From Cervus elaphus (taxonomy: Eukaryota > Chordata > Mammalia > Artiodactyla > Cervidae): a stretch of 64,000 nt of DNA. Below, in pieces: positions 55,891 through 64,000 of the stretch (positions are counted from its first letter, which is position 1; every line of letters starts with the position of its first letter). Both the position numbers and the translations under genes were made by a program. Below the pieces are notes generated by a model. It searched no databases, was not told the origin of the DNA, and worked only from the letters and a program-made list of their open reading frames with translations. Location: assembly GCF_910594005.1 (NCBI RefSeq), contig NC_057847.1, positions 53,210,001 through 53,274,000 of the forward strand. The letters run 5' to 3'.

Positions 55891-58800
55891 ATTAGGGGTT
55901 ACTTTAGAGTTTATTCTATAATTGGAGAAGTTACAGAGTTTTCAAGACATGGTCCTAAGGAAAATCATGATATTCTTCTAAGATGCCTTAGAGTCCTCCC
56001 AGGAGATGGGGGTAAGAGAGATAAAACACATGAGGATCTAGGGCTCCCAACTCCACCTTAGGGAATGAGTTCAACTTTAAGCTGTTCTAAATATGAAAAT
56101 TCTACCCAGTGAGAACTTTTTGAATGACTCCCTGTCATCTTATCTGGTGGGCCCTATCCCAGGAACATATCCTTCCTATAGACATTTTATTGATTATTAA
56201 AACAGCACTGGACTAGTATCTAAGAAAATGAAACTCGAATGTGCAGTCTAATACAAGCTAGTTGGTGAACTCTGAACAAGTTTCCTAAAGTTGCTACATT
56301 TTTTGTATGTTAACACATAAAATTCAGAGTTTGGACAAAATTATACCAGATTCCTTTCCATCTCTCAGGAACATAAATTACAGAAGTTTGTATATTTTGT
56401 TATTAATCACTTTGTTTCCATTTCTCCAGTTATGGGGAGAGACCACAAGATAATTCTATACTGTACAAAGTTTGTTTTGCTTGATCAATAATGACAAAGA
56501 TTTCTGATAATTAAAAGCAAAATATATATTTGTACTGAGAAAGAAATTGACAACATTTCTCCTGCATTATGTATGGGTTACATTTTTAATATTGACTGTA
56601 GTTTTTATTCTCAATTATATGTCTGTGAGAAAGGAAATGAAATTGGATATAATAAGTTGCATATTTTCATAAATTCTGTCAGTACAAAAAGAGTCTCTGC
56701 AGCTAAATTTAAGAGAAAATATTTTTGCATCTTAAACCACAAGTAACAATTTTACCTTTGTGTTTTCAGAGATGAATTTATATAGTTAAGATACCTTTGG
56801 TGTCTGTGTAAAACAAGTGACAAATTAGAAATGAAAATACACTTCGTTTCTTCAAATGCCAAGGACCTCATCTGTATTTTTGTTCCTTTGAGCCTTTTTG
56901 CTCACTAATATGGGAGTCTGAGTCAATAAATAATTCTTTATCCTCACACCTGTAGTCTGAACTTGCTGCCACAGTTAAAAATGTATAATTTTCCAGTATA
57001 CTGTCAAAACTCAGTCCAGAAACTAAAGACACATTTGCCTTCATTCACCATAGCATTCAAAATATTCATTTCCTTTAGGCAATGTTTCAAAATTTGAGGT
57101 CAGCATGAGTGAAACAATTTTTAATGTTCTTTTAATTCTTTGTTGTCACCTATCCTGGTTCTTCTGTCTTCAGGTTTCACAATGAAGGTCCCTGAACAGA
57201 ACTCTATGAATACTTAAAAGGCCAAGTTTCTAAAGCTACACCAGGCTAGCAAGAGGTGCTACATTCAAATGAGCTCCCTGATATATGGGTGACAGGCAAG
57301 AACTAAATTGGCAGTATTTGCTGAATGATCGAAACCCATAGGGGGCAGGGTTCCACCTGGCTGGGCTCTTATATGGGAGTAAACTCAGGGGCCAGCCTAC
57401 ATGAAATGAAACGGGCTGTAAGGGAACAGCCAAAGTGACGGCACATTTTGTGTTCAATGACCGTATGGTTTTCATTATCTTGTTCTCAAAGAAGAATTCA
57501 TCCAAAGAACAACCAAATGAAAGCAATGTGTAAACCATGTCAACCCATCCTTGGATGAACGCATCACATTTGCTCTATTATCTAGTGGTAAGTGTAAAGG
57601 TGGGGGAAATTGAAGAGGAAGAACTAGGAAAAATAAAGCTGGTGCAAAAAGAAGGTATGGTAAGGCAAGAGGAAAGAAATGTATCAGCTATTCAGCTGTC
57701 TCATTATGTAGCTTCCCACACTCACCAAAGATGTAATTCATCCCGCAGGTGCAAACATTGTTAGCTTTCTCATGGACTCTTGACGGATGGACCGGATGTA
57801 TGTTTCCTTACCCCAGATGCTCTTTAAGAACAACGGCAATGAGATAGAGGATTGTGTGCACCTGAATCAGCATGGTCACGGAGTCTTGTTTGTCTCCCTT
57901 CTTGTTTTCAGAACAAGTAGTGTTGTGCACAGAGCAACAAAAGCTAGGCAGAGGATTTCTTTTTTTCAATACAGAAAGATGGCCAATCTAAACACCTTTT
58001 GGAGTCACTTCTTTATAATTGTTCTGAGATAAATATGAATTACTGCCCTGATGACTCATCACCAAGAGGCACATTAGTGGGTAATTATCAGAACACACGG
58101 CAATAGCACATCCAGTAATAAAATTCATCCTTATGTTTTCCACAAGATTTTCAAGAATTTGAGATGGGTTTTTTTGCCCTATGAATTGAGAAAAAACAGA
58201 TATTTTTAAGTTATTTGAATAGGTAATATATTAGAAATGGGGACATTCATTATAGTTGAATCAGTGTCCTCACCCTCTCTCATTAGCTCCCACCAACTTC
58301 GAGGATTCCAAAATCCCAAACACAACTGACTCTTTTCGGGCTGAAGTTCCATTGACTCTTGGCAAAAAGCAACTTCCTGGTTCAAAGAAAAAAGGCTTAC
58401 AAAAAACTCACAAGGCTTCTTAGACATCAAATGGGTCTTACGAAACCACATTTTGATGAGCTAAGTGTAAATGAATCAGAAACACATGGATTAAATTTCC
58501 CTTGAAATACACATGGGTTTGAAAATCAAGGAAAAAGTGTTTAGCCAAATGTGTTTTGGGTTTCCTTGAACTGAAAACATTTGAAAAAAGTTGAGGCATT
58601 TGCTAAACCCTAATACACTGTTGTGTTTGCTCAAACCTCCCCTAAATCAATTAAATTTCCACGAGGCTTCCTTCATTCCCTTGTGGTTTGCCTTGTCACC
58701 TCCGTCTTGACACTTTATAGACCAAACTGAATTCCCATTGAAAAAACAGACTGTTGTTCTAGATCTACTTAAATATGAAGTAGCTATTAAAACATCCAGT

Positions 58801-58894
58801 GAATCAAAGACATTAAAGGACAGAATAGCACCCATTAGGTCATGTTCTATCCTGAGGGCTGGGGAACATGCACTCATGGCTCTCTAGTGCTTTA
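55891..58894. other. AT-rich DNA without genes
   Basis: 3 kb with no recognised gene or repeat. Short open frames at 57236-57538 (-) and 57537-57764 (+) have no familiar motif. Confidence 0.5.
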
Positions 58895-59005
58895 TCAAGT
58901 GTAGTTTTAAACGTCTCAAGTGACAGGACTTCCACCACCTCCCTTGGGAAAATACTGTGCATTCTAATAGATTTTGCCATTAGGAACTGTGCCTAAGTGT
59001 CTAAC
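58895..59005 (-). repeat. Possible L3/CR1-type LINE remnant
   Basis: AGTGACAGGACTTCCACCAC, CTCCCTTGGGAAAATACTGT and ATTTTGCCATTAGGAACTG resemble the complement of the conserved 3' region of L3/CR1 LINEs (the GACAGGGAGCTCACTACCTC type of text). Confidence 0.5.
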
Positions 59006-61062
59006 AGAGTCACAGTGGAATGTCTGGTGGGAAAGATGGTATTATGGATAATTAACTCTTTCACTACTCCATATCAATCACCTGCAGCATGTTCAGGACT
59101 AAAGAAAGTGCTATGATATGTGTGTACATTACTAGTTTTCATTCAAAAAACAATATTTGGTTAATGGTATAAAATTAGGCATATGGTAATAAAACCAAGT
59201 TTCACAATTAATAGATCCATCACAATAAAACCAGGGAATATCATAAATATTTTCTCTTGACTAACAATGTTATTTTAACATTCCTGAAAATGTGTGACTT
59301 GAAGACTTAAGTCTCTTTTTCTAAATTAGGAAATGATTTCCAAATGGCACCAAACAGAACCGAAACACATATAATATCTGTGTATATATTTTATTATGTA
59401 TAAGATCCCTAAAACTGCTTTCCTTCAGCTAATATCTTTTCTTTAAACCTCTTCACAGAATATTGAACTTATTTTCCATTTCTGCTGCTCCTAAGGAAGG
59501 CAATGCATTTGTGAGGAAATATCTATTTGTCTTTCGAGATAAAAAGGAAAACCTAGCTTTCAATATAGCTAACATGTTTTCAGAGCTCTTGTGGCAGAGT
59601 TTACATTAATTTGCTCTAGATCTCATTCTACTTACAAATGAGTTATAAGTCACATAATGACTTACATGGCCTGTCATATTGTTACTATGCTGACCTTTTC
59701 AAAATTCTGCATTGTGAACAGCTGAAAGGCATACCTCTTCTGTGCCAGTTACTTCAACCTATAAAACTTAACCAATGAAGTAGCAAGAAGAATCAGGTAA
59801 GGGGAATGGGAAACTGCACAATATTCTTGTCTTCTCTCTATAACCTCTCTCAGATATGGGGTGGCTTTCATGTTTCACATAATCTTTTCTTTTTTAAAAT
59901 GAGCATTGTCCTCTCCTTTTTGCCTTGTCCCTCATATTATCTTACTCCTTTGCAAGCATTTCTCTGTCAGTCATCTAAAGGGAACCTCTGTTAAGATATG
60001 GAGTTGAGACTTTTATGTCTATGTTGCTTTCTCTCTTTTACTATTTGAGGATCTGGGTGGGGAAGTACAGATTGAGTTGAATAAATATTTTTTAAACTTT
60101 ATATTCATTTGATTATTATCATATTTTATTGCTTCAAACTGCATTTCTTCTAGATATTTTAAATAATATTTAAAGTTGTGGACTTACTTTTTGATTACTG
60201 CATTTGGCAGCTAATAACACTCACCATGAGCAAATGAACTGGATCATTTTCCTCCCTCACACTAAAATCTGAAGTGTCTCCACCCAGATTGTTTATATTA
60301 CCACTGCAGCTCTGATCATCATGGTCTTTTCCTGCAACAAATCTAGCTTTATTTTTAAATTTTTTTCTTTAATCTTTCCTTATAAGTCAATCCTGTGGCC
60401 CTTTAATAAGTATGTTATTTTTTCTCTTCATTGCTTCTAATGATTTTCCTTTCTCTCTTGCTTAAGGGAATTGCTGTTAATGTTTAACAATTTTTAATTC
60501 TGCTTTTAAAAGGGGATATTAGATTTTTTAGTATTTAGGATTATTTAAATTCATAAGAAGTTTTTCATGAGAAATATTGAAAAATACATATATAATCAAC
60601 ATATGATAGTAACCAGAACCAAAAAGGGAGAGAATTGCTGTTTCCTTTTTTCTTTAAAAAGTATTTAATATTGAAATTATGACAGACACAGAGTAAAAAC
60701 AATATTCTGAATCACATTATTGAGCTCTGTATTCTAATCTGAATTTAAGTTTGTAAGTTAGGGATAATTATGTTACGATCTAGAAATGCTTTAAATTATG
60801 TCTCATGTTCAAAAATATTGGGAAATAAAAGGCTCAGTTCTTCAGGTAGAGTTAACATTTTAGATTATGGTAAGTATATGGTGCATGCTGCCATATTATG
60901 GCCACTAGCTTGTTCTTTTCATTGCAGGCAAAAGTAAAACCAGATTTACTAATGCATTCAATGCAATACCTTCACCTTACACAAGGCAGTGAATCTATCA
61001 AAAGGAGCTGATAGTGACACTTTGCTCAACTAAATTCAACTACATATATTTGCTTTCTACTT
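59006..61062. other. AT-rich DNA without genes
   Basis: 2 kb with nothing recognised. Confidence 0.5.
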
Positions 61063-61084
61063 TCAAATCCTGAAAGATGATGCT

Positions 61085-61861
61085 GTGAAAGTGCTGCACT
61101 CAATATGCCAGCAAATTTGGAAAACTCAGCAATGGCCACAGGACTGGAAAAGGTCAGTTTTCATTCCAATCCCAAAGAAAGGCAATCCCAAAGAATGCTC
61201 AAACTACTGCACAATTGCACTCATCTCACACACTAGTAAGGTAATGCTCAAAATTCTCCAAGTCAGACTTCAGCAATACATGAATAGTGAACTTCCAGAT
61301 GTTCAAGCTGGTTTTAGAAAAGGCAGAGGAACCAGAGATCAAATTGCCAATATCTGCTGGATCATCGAAAAAGCAAGAGAGTTCCAGAAAAACATCTATT
61401 TCTGCTTTATTGACTATGCCAAAGACTTTGAGTGTGTGGATCACAATAAACTGTGGAAAATTCTGAAAGAGATGAGAATACCAGACTACCTGACCTGCCT
61501 CTTGAGAAACCTGTATGAAGGTCAAGAAGCAACTGTTAGAAGTGGACATGGAACAACAGACTGGTTCCAAATAGGAAAAGGAGTATGTCAAGGCTGTATA
61601 TTGTCACCCTGCTTATTTAACTTATATGCAGAGTACATCATGAGAAATGCTGAGCTGGAAGAAGCAAAAGCTGGAATCAAGATTGCTGGGAGAAATATCA
61701 ATAACCTCAGATATGCAGATGAAACCACCAGCATGGCAGAAAGTGAAGAAGCACTAAAGGGCCTCTTGAAAGTGAAAGAGGAGAATGAAAAAGTTGGCTT
61801 AAAGCTCAACATTAGAAAACTAAGATCATGGCATCCGGTCCCATCATTTCATGGCAAATAG
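61085..61861 (+). pseudogene. BovB RT core with altered catalytic box
   Basis: A 258-codon open stretch spanning most of the RT: QIWKTQQWPQDWKRSVFIPI, DVQAGFRKGRGTRDQIANIC, motif A region CFIDYAKDFECVDHNKLW (first Asp kept, AFD changed to DFE), GVCQGCILSPCLFNLYAEYI. The motif C box reads YADE at 61712-61723, so the second catalytic-box aspartate is replaced. A one-base deletion in the LNIQKTK segment (about 61813) throws the frame into WHPVPSFHGK. The start ATG is internal; the protein is truncated at both ends and expected to be inactive. Confidence 0.88.
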
Positions 61862-62346
61862 ATGGGGAGACAGTGGAAACAGTGGCTGACTTTATTTTTT
61901 ACGGCTCCAAAACCACTGCAGATGGTGACTGCAGCCATGAAATTAAAAGACGTTTCCTCCTTGGAAGGAAAGTTATGACCAACCTAGACAGCATATTAAA
62001 AAGCAGAGACATTACTCTGCCAACAAAGGTCCGTCTAGTCAAGGCTATAGTTTTTCCAGTGGTCATGTATGGATATGAGAGTTGGACTATAAAGAAAGCT
62101 GAGCACCAAAGAACTGATGCTTTTGAACTATGGTATTGGAGAAGACTCTTGAGAGTCCCTTGGACTGCAAGGAGATCCAACCAGTCCGTCCTAAAGGAGA
62201 TCAGTGCTGAGTGTTCACTGGAAGGACTGATGTTGAAGTTGAAACTCCAATACTTTGGCCACCTGATGCGAAGAGCTGACTCATTTGAAAAGACCCTGAT
62301 GCTGGGAAAGATTGAGGGCAGGAGGAGAAGGGTCAACAGAGGATGA
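61828..62346 (+). pseudogene. BovB C-terminal region
   Basis: Continues the RT gene in the next frame: ASGPIISWQIDGETVETVAD, GDCSHEIKRRFLLGRKVMTN, RDITLPTKVRLVKAIVFPVV, LLRVPWTARRSNQSVLKEIS and MLKLKLQYFGHLMRRADSFE, then a basic GRRRRVNRG. This region follows the RT in RTE-type proteins; its role is poorly defined. It is open through 172 codons. Confidence 0.85.
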
Positions 62347-62513
62347 GGTGGTTGCATGGCATCACCGACTCAATGGACATGGTTTTGGGTGGACTCCGGG
62401 AGTTGGTGATGGACAGGGAGGCCTGGCGTGCTGCGGTTCATGAGGTCACAAAGAGTCAGACACGACTGAGTGACAGAACTGAACTGCTATACAATGGCTA
62501 CCTTTGTATCAAG

Positions 62514-62729
62514 GCTTCCCAGGTGGCACTAGTGGTAAAGAATTTGCCTGCTAATACAGGAGACATAAGAGACAGGGGTCTGATTTCTGAGTTGGGAAGA
62601 TCCCCTGGAGCAGGACACAGCAACCCATTCCAGTAATCTTCCTGGAGAATCTCATTGACAGAGGAGCCTGGTGAGCTATAGTCCATAGGGTCACAAAGAG
62701 TCAGACACAACTGAAACGACTTCATATGC
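62514..62729 (+). mobile_element. Bov-tA SINE (CTAGTGGTAAAG head variant)
   Basis: GCTTCCCAGGTGGCACTAGT, GGTAAAGAATTTGCCTGC, AGGAGACATAAGAGACAGGG, CTGGAGCAGGACACAGCAAC and AGGGTCACAAAGAGTCAGAC to ACTGAAACGACTTC. An imperfect duplication, ACCTTTGTATCAAG at 62500 and ACCTTTAATCAAAG at 62730, probably marks its target site. Confidence 0.92.
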
Positions 62730-62743
62730 ACCTTTAATCAAAG

Positions 62744-63119
62744 TCACTATGCAGTTCATCTTAATAAGCACATCAAATGAGTCATTATCTGAGAGAGAAT
62801 TCAAATTCAAGGATTGTTTCTTTAAAAGTGCTTTTACTTTGTCTTACAAATGTATGTTATTTCAAAAAGAGATATTAATAAATCTTTGAAAGCCAACATT
62901 TTCTATGCTATGATCATTCCATAGACATTGGGAAAGAGAAAATATTTATAAAGCATTTAGTGATGAGTAATTCACAAGGAAATAATTATAAATACAAGTC
63001 AAACAAATTGGCAATTGTTTGCATTTCAAATTAGAAATCACATGAAATGAGGCACTGCTCTGCTTTGCTTCATGAGCATTTTAGGGAAAGCTATTCCTAC
63101 CTACAATTTGTGAGGCTCA
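62744..63119. other. No gene seen
   Basis: AT-rich DNA without a recognised family. Confidence 0.45.
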
Positions 63120-63285
63120 CATGGAGGTCTAGCTGATAGAACATTGGTTTGGGAGTCTGGATTTCATAAAGTCTCTCCTGGCTCTATCAGACCTCACTGT
63201 GTGGCCTGGTAGAATTTACTCTGAATTTTCTGTATTCATTTCCTCATCAGTGCAATTGGGAATAAAAATACTTTTTTTAAATTGT
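63120..63285 (+). repeat. MIR SINE, plus strand
   Basis: GGTCTAGCTGATAGAACATT, GGTTTGGGAGTCTGGATTTC, CTCACTGTGTGGCCTGGTAG, CATTTCCTCATCAGTGCAAT and GGGAATAAAAATAC follow the MIR order. Confidence 0.75.
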
Positions 63286-64000
63286 TAAAGATATCAATGA
63301 TCAAGCATACTAACAATATATTGGGACCAAATCATGTTTTTCACAATAAACATGTTTTTCCAAAGTAACTGATATTCCTAATAGACTCAGTTCTATCTAG
63401 ACTTTTTAGACAATCATACACATCTACTTAAGAGATGAGAATATTTATTTGAAGAGATGATAGGACTGACCCAGCAACATATGGGTATCATAAAAACTTT
63501 CTAATACCTTATTTATAGAAACGGTCAACAAATACTACTTAATATGACCCTCTGATGTTCAAGCAAATCACAGACTTTCCTTGCTTGCTAACCCCTTCAA
63601 TGATGCTGTCAGCATATATGCTTGTCCTTATCCTACGTGCAGCATCAAAAAGCAAATAAAGTAAAGGTATTAAGTCTCCACTCAGTAGGCATGCTTAAAA
63701 GTCACAAAAAAGCAGACTTAATTGAATCTTCAGCTAACGGAATGATGAATGATGAGTGACTGGGGAGGGAGCTAGGTTAGCATATGCAAAATCATGCCAG
63801 CCCTAAATCAATTTGAAATTTGGTGTTTTCACACACATAGGCAATCCAATATTAAAATGTAAATCGTATAAAAATGCATACATGACTAATGGGATTTGTG
63901 ATTGTGCTTTTACTCCACGTGTAGTTCATGTCTGTACTCAATGCACAGACAGTAATAGTGTTGACTCTCTTGTTGAGGGGGAGGCGGGAATCATATACCC
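63286..64000. other. No gene seen
   Basis: AT-rich DNA to the window end; nothing recognised. Confidence 0.45.

Larger units (their letters stand above)
61063..62486 (+). mobile_element. BovB LINE, 5' truncated, young
   Basis: Plus-strand BovB starting at the RT N-terminus (TTCAAATCCTGAAAGATGAT) and ending CACGACTGAGTGACAGAACT, GAACTG. It has few indels and only one clear frameshift (about 61813), so it is second in preservation to the copy at 29243-31632. No clean flanking duplication is visible. Confidence 0.95.

Overview
The window is ruminant (Pecora, most likely Bovidae) nuclear DNA. The evidence is its interspersed-repeat content: several BovB (RTE-clade) LINEs, many tRNA-Glu-headed Bov-tA SINEs, Bov-A2 dimers ending in (AGC)n, two CHR-type SINEs, ruminant L1 3' ends, and a background of mammal-wide MIR, MLT1/MaLR and L2-like remnants. 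I cannot tell cattle, sheep and goat apart from the sequence. The non-repeat DNA is AT-rich. I recognise no host protein-coding exon, no functional RNA gene and no CRISPR array. The window reads as intergenic or deep intronic. The only sizeable coding-like stretches are decayed BovB reverse-transcriptase/endonuclease genes.

Layout: 1-2676 is the 5' half of a minus-strand BovB running off the left edge, followed by a tandemly triplicated Bov-tA (2677-3036). A plus-strand BovB, almost complete but full of stops, lies at 5386-8398, with an inverted piece of its own 5' region just upstream. 10.8-13.1 kb holds a young Bov-tA, simple repeats, a tiny mariner-like MITE and a BovB 3' piece. 16.6-18.8 kb has an MIR and two BovBs, one inserted head-to-head inside the other. 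20.7-22.5 kb has MIRs and an MLT1-like LTR. 26.0-28.4 kb is a SINE/L1 cluster. 29.2-31.6 kb is the best-preserved BovB (464-codon RT reading frame, minus), broken by a Bov-A2. 32.5-35.4 kb is a mix of SINE, L2-like and MIR pieces. 40.4-42.5 kb is another BovB with a nested Bov-A2. 46.8-47.8 kb is a SINE cluster with a perfect nested insertion. 50.2-55.9 kb holds L2-like and MaLR remnants, with a three-deep nest (MLT1 LTR containing L1 containing Bov-tA). 61.1-62.7 kb is a 5'-truncated BovB plus a SINE. The long gaps between (8.4-10.8, 13.1-16.6, 22.5-26.0, 36.6-39.5, 42.5-46.8, 47.8-50.2, 55.9-58.9 and 59.0-61.1 kb) are AT-rich DNA in which I see little or nothing.

The parts relate to one another as retroposition parasites. 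BovB encodes an APE-type endonuclease and a reverse transcriptase. Bov-A and Bov-tA SINEs carry BovB-derived modules, visible here by comparing 1598-1653 and 62400-62485 with any SINE in the window, and are thought to use the BovB machinery. No BovB here is competent: each lacks a 5' end, carries stops or frameshifts, or has lost a conserved RT residue. I found no convincing new biological system. The items most worth a second look are insertion-mechanism oddities (nested head-to-head BovB, 5' inversion with an unexplained filler, SINE-junction duplication, a 26-bp SINE head with target duplication, a templated insertion) and one dispersed ~197-bp sequence present twice in inverted orientation that I cannot assign to a family.
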